Shown: positions 1 through 5,698, numbered from the stretch's first letter. The stretch is 5,726 nt of DNA from Methyloprofundus sp. (GCA_030636485.1 DAOVWV010000126.1:1-5726); one strand, 5' to 3'. The notes: generated by a model not told the origin, from the sequence alone. Numbers and translations are program-made.

Positions 1-9
1 ACTGACACT

Positions 10-1818
10 ATGCAAATTTTACGCCGCTACGAACTGATTCTAAGCTCTGCCGGAGATGGGATTTATGGACTGGACAAAGACGGTAGAGTCAGCTTTGTTA
101 ACCCGGCTGCGCTGAAAATGACCGGCTGGGTCGAGCAAGAGGTACTGGGCGAACAGGGACATATACAACACCATCATAGCAAAGCCAATGGCGAACATTA
201 CCCTAGACATGAATGTCCGATTTACCTGGCCTTAAAAGATGGTGAAGTGCATCATGTCACGCATGAGGTCTTTTGGCGTAAAGATGGTAGCTGTTTTCCG
301 GTGCATTATACCAGCACCCCTATCTGGGAAAACAATGAAATCGTTGGAGCCGTGGTGGTCGTTCAGGATGTCAGTAAACTAAAACAGACCGAAGCAGAGC
401 TGGCCTTATTACAACGCCGTAGTGAATTAGTCCTAACCTCCGCAGGGGAAGGCATTTGCGGCTTTGATTGTGACGGCAAGCTTACTTTTAGTAATCCGAC
501 CGCCTCGGCAATGCTGGCCTGGCCGCAAGGCTCGCCTATCGATCAAAGCATCCATCATATTTTCGGGCGCGATATTCCGAACGCAGAAGAATACTGTCCA
601 GTACACAATATTATCCAGGGTAAGCAACGCTTTCAAGCCAGTGATAAAGTCTTCTGGCGTGCTGATGGCAGCAGTTTTCCTGTTGATTTTGTCAGTACCC
701 CCATTATGGATAAAGACCAGCTACAGGGTGTTGTAGTAGTGTTCAGCGATATTAGCCAGCGTAAACTGGCAGAGCAAAAACTCAACCAGGCTTTAGCTGA
801 AATCAAGCAATTAAAAAACCGTTTGCAGGACGAAAATACTTACTTACAGGAACAAATCAACCTCAATCATAAATTTACCGATATTTTTGGCCAAAGCGAT
901 GCCTTAAAAACAGTCCTGCGTCAGGTCGAGCAAGTGGCTCCTACGGATACCACAGTATTAATCTTAGGCGAGACAGGCACAGGCAAGGAATTATTTGCTC
1001 GTGCATTACATAATCTTAGCCCCAGAAATGCGCGCCCCTTAGTTAAAATAAACTGTGCTGCCCTGCCCTCTAATTTAATCGAAAGTGAATTATTCGGCCA
1101 TGAAAAAGGCAGTTTTACCGGAGCCACTGCACGGCGTATGGGACGCTTTGAATTAGCCCATGAAGGCACGATTTTTCTGGATGAAATAGGCGAGATCCCT
1201 TTAGAGTTGCAAGCTAAATTATTGCGCGTGTTACAGGAAGGCGAAATCGAGCGTTTAGGTGATTCAAAGACCATTAAAGTCAATGTCAGAGTGATTGCGG
1301 CAACGCATCGAGACTTAAAGAAAATGGTCGCCGAAGGTGATTTTCGTGAAGATCTTTATTATCGGCTCAGTGTATTTCCCTTAACAATCCCTGCCCTACG
1401 CGAACGGAAAAATGATATTTCCCTGTTAGTGCAATGGTTTGTCAATAAATATGCGCAGAAAATGAGTAAGCAGATTAATCATATCCCCCAGGCAGTGATG
1501 GATAATTTACTCAGCTACAGTTGGCCTGGAAATGTACGCGAACTGGAAAATGTGATTGAACGCGCGGTGATTCTATCGCCCGAACCAAGCTTGCAAATAG
1601 CCGCACTGCATAACCCTAAGCTGGTTAATACAGCGGAAGATCAGCCTTTATTATCACTGGCGGATATGGAAAAGGCGCATATCATTAAAGTGCTGGAAAG
1701 TGTGCAATGGCAAATATCTGGCGAAAATGGCAGTGCCGCTATTTTAGAAATGCACCCGAATACCTTGCGTTCGCGAATGAATAAATTGGGCATACGGCGG
1801 GCGGTGACGGCTTTGTGA
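10..1818 (+). CDS. PAS-PAS sigma-54 dependent transcriptional activator (bacterial enhancer-binding protein)
   Basis: A 602-residue NtrC/NorR-like activator that would remodel sigma-54 RNA polymerase using ATP. Two tandem PAS domains (about residues 5-125 and 135-252) align with each other at an offset of about 131 residues; [15 protein letters not shown] matches [16 protein letters not shown] predicted coiled coil (about 253-285) links them to the AAA+ domain. That domain shows Walker A GETGTGKE (320-327), the sigma-54 contact loop GSFTGA (367-372, a GAFTGA variant), Walker B TIFLDE (387-392), candidate arginine-finger region FREDLYYR (445-452) and [10 protein letters not shown] (505-514). 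A Fis-type HTH lies at about 558-597. There is no receiver domain, so the signal probably enters through PAS. Each PAS carries an HH...CP element (H54-H56/C69 and H182-H183/C196), which could bind a ligand, metal or cofactor; that is inference. The frame is open to base 1, so the ATG at 10 may be internal and the true start upstream. Target genes are not visible. Confidence 0.93.
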   Translation: MQILRRYELILSSAGDGIYGLDKDGRVSFVNPAALKMTGWVEQEVLGEQGHIQHHHSKANGEHYPRHECPIYLALKDGEVHHVTHEVFWRKDGSCFPVHYTSTPIWENNEIVGAVVVVQDVSKLKQTEAELALLQRRSELVLTSAGEGICGFDCDGKLTFSNPTASAMLAWPQGSPIDQSIHHIFGRDIPNAEEYCPVHNIIQGKQRFQASDKVFWRADGSSFPVDFVSTPIMDKDQLQGVVVVFSDISQRKLAEQKLNQALAEIKQLKNRLQDENTYLQEQINLNHKFTDIFGQSDALKTVLRQVEQVAPTDTTVLILGETGTGKELFARALHNLSPRNARPLVKINCAALPSNLIESELFGHEKGSFTGATARRMGRFELAHEGTIFLDEIGEIPLELQAKLLRVLQEGEIERLGDSKTIKVNVRVIAATHRDLKKMVAEGDFREDLYYRLSVFPLTIPALRERKNDISLLVQWFVNKYAQKMSKQINHIPQAVMDNLLSYSWPGNVRELENVIERAVILSPEPSLQIAALHNPKLVNTAEDQPLLSLADMEKAHIIKVLESVQWQISGENGSAAILEMHPNTLRSRMNKLGIRRAVTAL

Positions 1819-1841
1819 AATAGGATATACGCTGACCTACC

Positions 1842-1857
1842 TCGTTCCCGCGCTCTG
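1842..1857. repeat. Possible decayed half of a dispersed CGTTCCC-type palindromic repeat
   Basis: The bases TCGTTCCCGCGCTCTG resemble the left arm of a dispersed palindromic element of the form CGTTCCCACGCTCTGCGTGGGAA that I recall as abundant in several gammaproteobacterial genomes. The right arm (CGTGGGAAC-like) is missing here, so this would be a degraded copy. Recognition is from memory and the match is short. Confidence 0.25.
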
Positions 1858-2054
1858 AGTCTGTGAAAGAATTATGTGTAGATACTCTATGACAACGTAA
1901 GTGTTAATTTCAAAAAATTGTAACTTCTCATTATCCACTGGCATCTGAACTATGCAAAGCCCAGGCAAGACCAAGTAGATTTTGTTAAAGTATGATTAGA
2001 ATTAGTTAAAAGCCTAGAGCCAGAAAAAACAATAAATACCCATAATAGATAAAT

Positions 2055-2084
2055 TTGACATATGAAAAATATCAGTAGTATGTT
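2055..2084 (+). promoter_or_regulatory. Candidate sigma-70 promoter for the Uma2 gene
   Basis: A perfect -35 hexamer TTGACA (2055-2060) is followed after 18 bases by TATGTT (2079-2084), a 4/6 match to TATAAT. Transcription would start near 2091, leaving a leader of about 25 bases that contains the ribosome binding site. The consensus -35 is the strong part; the -10 is weak. Confidence 0.45.
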
Positions 2085-2103
2085 CACTACATTAAGCTAT
2101 GCT

Positions 2104-2108
2104 AGGAG
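2104..2108 (+). promoter_or_regulatory. Ribosome binding site that sets the Uma2 start
   Basis: AGGAG lies 7 bases before the ATG at 2116 but only 4 bases before the in-frame GTG at 2113. The spacing favours the ATG, giving a 196-residue protein. Confidence 0.65.
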
Positions 2109-2115
2109 TTAAGTG

Positions 2116-2706
2116 ATGTCAGCTGTAAAAGAAGTTAAATTAATGAGTGTAGAGGAATATTTGGAAAATGAACTAAATAGTGAAGTAAGGCATGAATATG
2201 TCAATGGAGGGATTTATGCTATGGCTGGAGCCAGTGAAAACCATGATTATATTTCTGGAAATATTTATCGAAAATTTGGTAATCATTTGGAACGCTCATT
2301 TTGTCGACCATTCACTTCAGATATAAAGGTAAAAACAGCTAAAGGAAATTTTCGCTATCCTGATTGTATGGTGGTGTGTGAAGAGGATAATGATAGCTCT
2401 TATTACAAGACTAAACCTGTTATTTTAGTTGAGGTGCTTTCTCGTTCCACTCGAAAAACTGATGAAAAACATAAGTTATTAGAGTATATAAACATCCCAA
2501 GCTTGCAGGAATATGTTCTTATTGAGCAAGACTTTGTAGATGTTGAAGTATTCAGAAAAAAGGATAACTGGTTTCCGCAACATTACTTCTTAGGGGAGAA
2601 AGTGGCTTTTGAGTCTATTGACTTAACCCTGACTGTAGAAGAAATCTATCATCGAGTAAATAACGAAGATATGGTTGAATTCTTAAATAATAAAAACGAG
2701 CAGTAG
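2116..2706 (+). CDS. Uma2 family (DUF820) PD-(D/E)XK nuclease-like protein
   Basis: A 196-residue protein matching the Uma2/DUF820 family, a PD-(D/E)XK nuclease-fold group that is greatly expanded in cyanobacteria and scattered in other bacteria, with poorly known function. Visible family signatures are MSVEEYLE (10-17), RHEYVNGGIYAMAGAS (25-40), the metal-binding aspartate in YPD (81-83), the LVEVLS strand with E106 (104-109), and the D116/K118/K120/Y124 cluster in TDEKHKLLEY (115-124). Together D83, E106 and the following Lys cluster resemble an intact nuclease core. There is no signal peptide or membrane segment, so it is probably cytoplasmic. The gene stands alone, with its own candidate promoter and a terminator overlapping its last codons, and looks more AT-rich than the activator gene before it, consistent with horizontal gain. 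No toxin or transposase partner is adjacent. The family call is firm; the biological role is unknown. Confidence 0.87.
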   Translation: MSAVKEVKLMSVEEYLENELNSEVRHEYVNGGIYAMAGASENHDYISGNIYRKFGNHLERSFCRPFTSDIKVKTAKGNFRYPDCMVVCEEDNDSSYYKTKPVILVEVLSRSTRKTDEKHKLLEYINIPSLQEYVLIEQDFVDVEVFRKKDNWFPQHYFLGEKVAFESIDLTLTVEEIYHRVNNEDMVEFLNNKNEQ

Positions 2707-2722
2707 CTCGTTTTTTTCTTTT
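2692..2722. terminator. Bidirectional intrinsic terminator between the convergent Uma2 gene and mer operon
   Basis: The arms AAAAACGAGC (2692-2701) and GCTCGTTTTT (2706-2715) form a 10-bp perfect stem around the 4-base loop AGTA. On the plus strand a long T tract follows the stem (through about 2722). On the minus strand the same hairpin is followed by TTTTTATTATTT, so it can also end transcripts of the opposing mer operon, whose last stop codon is about 70 bases away. The left arm encodes the last Uma2 residues, and the TAG stop (2704-2706) lies in the loop and first base of the right arm. Confidence 0.85.
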
Positions 2723-2788
2723 TGGAAGCTCTAAACCACAACAGGAGGAACAGTTGCAAGTTGATGAGGGGAGCATTAACCCTAACCA

Positions 2789-3247
2789 TTAGAGCTGTCT
2801 TTTAAGATATCCACCTTTAAAATTTTTCTCCAGCTGCTTAAAATTTGCCAAACAGCACTGCCCTGACGGATTTCTTATTTCACAGGCACAGTCACCGACT
2901 TTGGTCTTTTGGATCACAAAATTCTTGATGGCTTCTGCTGTCCCATCCTTGAGTGAATTGACATATTGCTCCGCATTAATATCAAAGCAATAACAAAGTT
3001 TATGACCGTTAACTTCCGTAAATGCCCTAAGCTGCTTCTTGACAATGCTTTTTCCTTGCTGAGAAAAATAGCCCATTGAACAGCTCTCATCAGCACAGTA
3101 ATAATAACTGTCCGTTTCAAGCAGCAAAACATCAGGAAACTTCACTTGATGAAACATTGTCTTCATACTGACATTTTTACCCGATACACCGCACTGAGGA
3201 CATGCCAGTACAGAAGAGGTTGAATGACCTGAACAACAACTAGACAT
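2789..3247 (-). CDS. CopZ N-terminal-like Cys-rich iron-sulfur/zinc metallochaperone, last gene of the mer operon
   Basis: A 152-residue soluble protein with 12 cysteines: CC (4-5), CPQC (16-19), C51, C56, CYC (85-87), CAC (120-122) and CC (131-132). The order, a CPxCG knuckle and C-x4-C followed by CxC and late Cys pairs, resembles the N-terminal domain of Archaeoglobus CopZ, which holds a mononuclear zinc and a [2Fe-2S] cluster. That domain also occurs as stand-alone putative iron-sulfur metallochaperones. The CopZ heavy-metal-associated domain is absent here; an HMA-fold protein (MerP) is encoded just upstream instead. There is no signal peptide, so it should act in the cytoplasm, plausibly accepting Hg(II) or another soft metal delivered by MerT. 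The ATG is preceded by AAGGGAG with 7-base spacing and lies 14 bases after the merP stop, so it is co-transcribed. Family assignment is from the Cys pattern; the metal and partner are inferred. Confidence 0.75.
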   Translation of the reverse strand: MSSCCSGHSTSSVLACPQCGVSGKNVSMKTMFHQVKFPDVLLLETDSYYYCADESCSMGYFSQQGKSIVKKQLRAFTEVNGHKLCYCFDINAEQYVNSLKDGTAEAIKNFVIQKTKVGDCACEIRNPSGQCCLANFKQLEKNFKGGYLKRQL

Positions 3248-3261
3248 AATATGACTCCCTT

Positions 3262-3582
3262 TTATTTTTCGCTGCTTTGTAGCGTTGCTGGATACCCAGC
3301 ATTTGTAACGGCTGTTGTTAAGGCATCACTGCTGGTTTGTTGAGGATTAAAGGTAACGGTCGCCGTTTTATCTGCATAATTTATGCTGATATTCTCGGTG
3401 CCTGCAACAGCTGATAAAGATTTTTTAATGGTAAATTTACACATTGGGCAGGTCATATTATGTACATCAAGCACGATGGTTTGGCTGCCATTGTGTACCT
3501 GACTAGAAGACTCCCCGTAGAGTGTCGGTATAAAAAACAAACCCGACAAACCACTTAATAACAACAGCGTTTTAATAGACAT
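3262..3582 (-). CDS. merP: Periplasmic mercuric-ion binding protein MerP (HMA domain)
   Basis: A 106-residue MerP-like protein. Residues 1-23 form a signal peptide (SIK, then a hydrophobic core to about LYG), with cleavage likely near residue 23 and export to the periplasm. The mature part is one heavy-metal-associated fold (about 35-103) with the binding motif MTCPMC (43-48; C45 and C48), then FTIKKSL, and the MerP-like ending NAGYPATLQ (94-102). MerP scavenges Hg(II) through its Cys pair and passes it to MerT. Canonical MerP reads GMTCxxC; here the preceding residue is Asn (HNMTC), a small deviation that leaves both ligands. The gene starts 9 bases after the merT stop, and its GAGGA ribosome binding site overlaps that stop (TGAGGA), suggesting translational coupling. 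A generic copper or other metal HMA protein is possible, but the merT/merR context favours mercury. Confidence 0.85.
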   Translation of the reverse strand: MSIKTLLLLSGLSGLFFIPTLYGESSSQVHNGSQTIVLDVHNMTCPMCKFTIKKSLSAVAGTENISINYADKTATVTFNPQQTSSDALTTAVTNAGYPATLQSSEK

Positions 3583-3591
3583 CGTTTTTCC

Positions 3592-3945
3592 TCATTCCAT
3601 AAAATACGGGGCATACCAGGGAAATGCCAATAAGAATAATATCAGTATGGAGATAAGCCAAAATATACGTTTTTGTTTTTTTTGACTGTCCGCTGATGCA
3701 CATAGTTCATCTGTTGCGCAGTCATTGGGTGTCAGGTAAAGCTTACGATAACTTAAACCTATAAAAAACAAAGTAAGCAGTATAAAAATAGGCCGCACTG
3801 ACTGAAAAGACGTTAAGGTACTAATCCATGCGCCACTAATGCCTAGCGACAAAAGTACCAACGGGCCAACACAACAAACCGATGCGCCTATCGCTGCAAG
3901 CACAGCCCCCCTATTTGTCCAAGATTTCTTCTCATATATAGCCAT
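3592..3945 (-). CDS. merT: Mercuric ion transporter MerT
   Basis: An inner-membrane mercuric importer of 117 residues when started at the ATG at 3945, matching the usual MerT length of about 116. Three membrane segments are visible: about 13-35, 47-68 and 93-113. The Cys pair C24-C25 in ASVCCVGPLVLLSLGISGAW (TM1) and the second pair C76/C82 in the cytoplasmic loop fall at the positions I recall for Tn501 MerT. The gene would relay Hg(II) from MerP across the inner membrane to a cytoplasmic thiol protein. The start is chosen because AGGA (3954-3957) lies 8 bases upstream. A longer reading from the TTG at 4014 would begin inside the -35 box of the mer promoter and can be excluded. It is the first gene under the mer promoter and is followed by merP and the CopZ-like gene. 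Confidence 0.93.
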   Translation of the reverse strand: MAIYEKKSWTNRGAVLAAIGASVCCVGPLVLLSLGISGAWISTLTSFQSVRPIFILLTLFFIGLSYRKLYLTPNDCATDELCASADSQKKQKRIFWLISILILFLLAFPWYAPYFME

Positions 3946-3982
3946 AATCATCATCCTGAAATAAAATTTTAACAACAGTCTG

Positions 3983-4014
3983 ATTATAAAGTCTGGTCTA
4001 TAGAACGGAGTCAA
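3983..4014 (-). promoter_or_regulatory. MerR-controlled mer promoter/operator (merOP) upstream of merT
   Basis: Reading the minus strand, -35 TTGACT (4014-4009) and a perfect -10 TATAAT (3988-3983) are separated by 20 bases; TTATAA one base earlier would give 19. Over-long spacers of 19-20 bases are the hallmark of MerR-family promoters, which need activator distortion to fire. The first ten bases, TTGACTCCGT, equal the start of the Tn501/Tn21 mer operator as I remember it. The spacer contains an imperfect dyad centred on TCTATAGA (3997-4004), with further pairing on either side. Transcription would start near 3976, about 30 bases before merT. merR lies upstream on the same strand, so this is not the divergent arrangement of Tn21. 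Confidence 0.85.
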
Positions 4015-4032
4015 GAAAGTTTCACATTCTCT

Positions 4033-4443
4033 TTATGTTTCAATATGAGCCGATGTCTTTTTTGAAAGCGTATCAATAATCGAGCAATGTTCTGTCGATG
4101 GGTTTTCCTCGCACCCTTGCACCAAATCATCCAATACATCACGCAAGGTTGTTAAGTCTTTTATCTGCTCATCAATCTGCTGGCGTTTCTTTTCAGCAAT
4201 TTTTTTCACTTCAGAGCAGTGACCACCATCCAATGATAATAATTCCAAAATTTCCTTTAAAGAAAAACCGCATAGCTGTGCACGCTTAATAAATTGAATT
4301 CTGAAGATCGCTTCAGATGGGTACAAGCGATACCCCGTAGCTGGTTTTATGGGTTCATCCAATAGCCCTTTACGCTGATAATAACGGATTGTTTCTATCG
4401 TTACATTGGCCTGTCTGGCTAATTTACCAATGGTAAGCTGCAT
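4033..4443 (-). CDS. merR: Hg(II)-responsive transcriptional regulator MerR
   Basis: A 136-residue MerR. The N-terminal winged HTH runs from about 1 to 70 (LTIGKLARQANVTIETIRYY, RKGLLDEP, GYRLYPSE, FIKRAQLCGFSLKEI), followed by a long dimerisation helix (about 77-110). The Hg(II) triad is intact: C76 (GGHC), C111 (GCEENP) and C120 (HCSII). The gaps of 35 and 9 residues are the same as Cys82/117/126 in Tn501 MerR. That spacing separates it from CueR, ZntR and CadR-type sensors and supports mercury as the inducer. The ATG at 4443 has GAGAA just upstream; the frame is open to a TTG at 4590, but that would overlap the divergent LRR gene and adds no family residues. It lies upstream of, and in the same direction as, merT, with the operator between them, so merR must use its own promoter in 4444-4570. 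Confidence 0.94.
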   Translation of the reverse strand: MQLTIGKLARQANVTIETIRYYQRKGLLDEPIKPATGYRLYPSEAIFRIQFIKRAQLCGFSLKEILELLSLDGGHCSEVKKIAEKKRQQIDEQIKDLTTLRDVLDDLVQGCEENPSTEHCSIIDTLSKKTSAHIET

Positions 4444-4570
4444 ACATTTCTCATTTGTTAAACGAATGTTTGATGATAACAAATATCGGCTAAACCAGTG
4501 TAGAATTGGACACCTATAACATTGGATTGCACTAACAATGTAGCGTCCTACAACAAGAAGGAAAGTTAAA
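4444..4570. promoter_or_regulatory. Divergent intergenic region driving merR (minus) and the LRR gene (plus)
   Basis: 127 bases that must hold promoters for both divergent genes. On the plus strand there are -10-like hexamers TAGAAT (4501-4506) and TATAAC (4515-4520), each 5/6, but neither has a good -35 at normal spacing. No convincing minus-strand promoter stands out. A small dyad, TGTAG-CGTC-CTACA (4539-4552), lies just before the LRR ribosome binding site AAGGA (4558-4562, 8 bases from the ATG). No second MerR-type operator is visible, so merR is probably not autoregulated here in the usual way. Confidence 0.4.
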
Positions 4571-5392
4571 ATGTCCGAGTCCCTTGCCAAAAAAGATGAT
4601 TGGTTTACTGAATTAATTGCCTGGGCGAATATAAATGATATTAGCCATACTCTGTTTCCACGTGAGCAGAACCAACTATTGGCATTGACTGAGCTATCCT
4701 TAATAGGATGCCAACTGACAGAAATTCCCGAAGCTATGGGTCACTTAAGCCAGTTGACTGAGCTAAACCTGAATAAAAACCAGCTCACTGAACTACCGGA
4801 ATCGATTGGAAATTTAGAGCGATTAAATATCTTATCCTTAGTGGGAAACCAACTGAAAGAACTACCCGATTCAATCGGCCATTTGGGTCAGTTGACTGAG
4901 CTGTTATTAGGCAGAAATCAACTGACAGCACTCCCTGATTCAGTGGTGCACTTGAGTCAATTATCTGTGCTATCTTTATGGAAGAATAACTTTAAAGAAA
5001 TACCAGACCTCATTGCACAATTAGATCAATTAACTGAGTTGTATTTTGCCTGGAATCAACTGGCAGAAATCCCCGCGTTTGTGGGTGATTTAAAGCAATT
5101 AACTGAGTTATCCTTAGGCTGTAATCAGCTCACAGAGATTCCAGCATTTATTGGCAATTTAAGCCACTTAACCGACCTTTCCCTATGGCAAAACCAACTC
5201 ACAGAACTCCCAGAATCCATCGGTCATCTAAGCCAATTAAATCTACTGATGCTGTCAGATAATCAACTGACCAAGTTACCCATATCACTTGCCAAACTGA
5301 CTCAATTAAAGGCTCTCAGCTTAACTGATAACGTCATTAAAACCTTACCTCAAGAATTAAGCCATCTACAGGGAGTTACTGAGTTTGAATAA
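4571..5392 (+). CDS. Cytoplasmic leucine-rich-repeat protein with ten 23-residue repeats
   Basis: A 273-residue protein made almost entirely of leucine-rich repeats. Residues 36-265 are exactly ten units of 23 residues, beginning at L36, L59, L82, L105, L128, L151, L174, L197, L220 and L243, with consensus LxxLTELxLxxNQLTELPxxIGx, followed by a short cap (LQGVTEFE). Residues 1-35 form a small non-repeat N-cap with WFTELIAWANINDISHTLFP. There is no signal peptide, transmembrane segment, kinase, GTPase (Roco) or ubiquitin-ligase domain, so it looks like a stand-alone cytoplasmic binding scaffold; the partner cannot be read from the sequence. Near-identical repeats use different codons, so the repeat consensus is kept by selection at the protein level rather than by recent DNA duplication. 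The ATG has AAGGA at 8-base spacing. The 3' end overlaps the next gene by 8 bases, implying translational coupling. Confidence 0.9.
   Translation: MSESLAKKDDWFTELIAWANINDISHTLFPREQNQLLALTELSLIGCQLTEIPEAMGHLSQLTELNLNKNQLTELPESIGNLERLNILSLVGNQLKELPDSIGHLGQLTELLLGRNQLTALPDSVVHLSQLSVLSLWKNNFKEIPDLIAQLDQLTELYFAWNQLAEIPAFVGDLKQLTELSLGCNQLTEIPAFIGNLSHLTDLSLWQNQLTELPESIGHLSQLNLLMLSDNQLTKLPISLAKLTQLKALSLTDNVIKTLPQELSHLQGVTEFE
5370..5375 (+). promoter_or_regulatory. Ribosome binding site for the TTG-started UPF0175 gene, inside the LRR coding region
   Basis: AGGGAG within the last LRR codons lies 9 bases before the TTG at 5385. The next in-frame ATG would remove a third of the UPF0175 domain, so this site decides the start. 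Confidence 0.6.
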
Positions 5393-5645
5393 GGCTGGTC
5401 TTTTAGACTATGGTTCTGAGCTGGGTAGCCATGCAGGCGAACAACCAGCGGAGTTAGCCCGGTTTTTATTAGCCGCGAGTATGTACCATGCACAAAAAAT
5501 GAGTTTTCAAGCAGCAGCGACTTTATCAGGTTTGGGGTTTGATGGTTTTAAAAAACGACTCAGAGAATACTTTTCAACTGGTTATATAATCTCCTCTGAT
5601 GTTATAGAAGAAGATTTATCTATGGCAAAAAAGCTCTCTAAGTAA
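5385..5645 (+). CDS. UPF0175 family antitoxin-like protein
   Basis: An 86-residue protein resembling UPF0175 (PF03683), small helical proteins often encoded immediately before a DUF3368 PIN-like toxin and regarded as VapB-like antitoxins. The family core is recognisable: ELARFLLAASMYHAQKMSFQ (23-42), AATLSGLGFDGFKKRL (44-59) and the acidic tail VIEEDLSMAKKL (73-84). These match the usual pattern of an LA..LY segment, LS..KAAELAG.S...F and a final EDL. The start is TTG with a good AGGGAG site at 9 bases and an 8-base overlap with the LRR gene, so its translation probably depends on LRR translation. The N-terminal strand seen in many members appears shortened. The frame just downstream begins MKVVSNT, like a DUF3368 toxin, and then breaks, so this antitoxin may be orphaned. 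Family call moderate to good; antitoxin function inferred. Confidence 0.72.
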   Translation: MNKAGLLDYGSELGSHAGEQPAELARFLLAASMYHAQKMSFQAAATLSGLGFDGFKKRLREYFSTGYIISSDVIEEDLSMAKKLSK

Positions 5646-5647
5646 GC

Positions 5648-5698
5648 ATGAAAGTTGTATCAAACACCGAAATACCACCAAATAACGATATATCGTGA
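5648..5698 (+). pseudogene. Remnant start of a DUF3368 PIN-like toxin gene (truncated)
   Basis: An ATG two bases after the UPF0175 stop opens a 16-codon frame: MKVVSNT, then EIPPNNDIS and a TGA stop (5696-5698). DUF3368 toxins typically begin M-x-VVSNTSP-(L/I)-I, so the first seven residues and the position fit the expected partner, while everything after Thr7 is unrelated. This suggests a deletion or insertion junction near base 5668. The other frames after that point do not restore a DUF3368 sequence before the window ends. Only seven residues support the call. Confidence 0.4.
5685..5696. repeat. Perfect 12-bp palindrome ACGATATATCGT
   Basis: A perfect palindrome 17 bases after the apparent toxin break, with a second 8-bp palindrome GCTTAAGC at 5706-5713. 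It may belong to the sequence that replaced the toxin gene, for example an element end or a protein-binding site, or it may be chance in AT-rich DNA. Confidence 0.3.

Larger units (their letters stand above)
1819..2115. other. Intergenic region between the sigma-54 activator and the Uma2 gene
   Basis: About 297 bases, AT-rich, with no convincing gene on either strand. No clear GC-rich hairpin with a T tract follows the activator gene, so its transcription may read through or end by a factor-dependent route. The stretch holds a degenerate repeat half near 1842-1857 and a candidate sigma-70 promoter at 2055-2084, listed separately. A 16-codon ATG reading frame at 2062-2112 ends directly before the Uma2 start but has no ribosome binding site. 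Confidence 0.6.

Noticed and set aside
433..1283. Overlapping minus- and plus-strand frames inside the sigma-54 activator gene
   Set aside because: They are shadows of a clearly conserved PAS/AAA+ reading frame and have no family features of their own.
1940..1955. Possible sigma-54 -24/-12 promoter (TGGCAT ... TATGCA)
   Set aside because: The GG and GC are separated by 12 bases instead of the required 10.
2062..2112. 16-codon frame MKNISSMFTTLSYARS ending directly before the Uma2 start
   Set aside because: It has no ribosome binding site, and its ATG lies upstream of the start predicted from the TTGACA promoter, so it would not be in the transcript. Probably chance.
2744..2792. Strong AGGAGG followed by TTG and a 12-codon frame between the terminator and the mer operon
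   Set aside because: The frame is very short, matches nothing I recognise, lies after the terminator and runs into the convergent gene's stop. Likely chance.
2727..2796. 8-bp inverted repeat AGCTCTAA / TTAGAGCT flanking the intergenic stretch
   Set aside because: Arms are short and 54 bases apart, with no extension, no duplicated flanks and no element between them.
3592..4014. Longer 140-residue reading of merT from a TTG at 4014
   Set aside because: That TTG is the first three bases of the mer -35 box, upstream of the expected transcript start, and the extra residues are unlike MerT. The ATG at 3945 has an AGGA site and gives the normal family length.
4098..4289. 63-codon plus-strand frame opposite merR
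   Set aside because: It lies wholly within merR, whose protein is firmly identified, and has no recognisable domain.
4033..4590. Longer 185-residue reading of merR from a TTG at 4590
   Set aside because: The added 49 residues are not MerR-like and would overlap the divergent LRR gene. The ATG at 4443 gives the standard MQLTIGKLA start.
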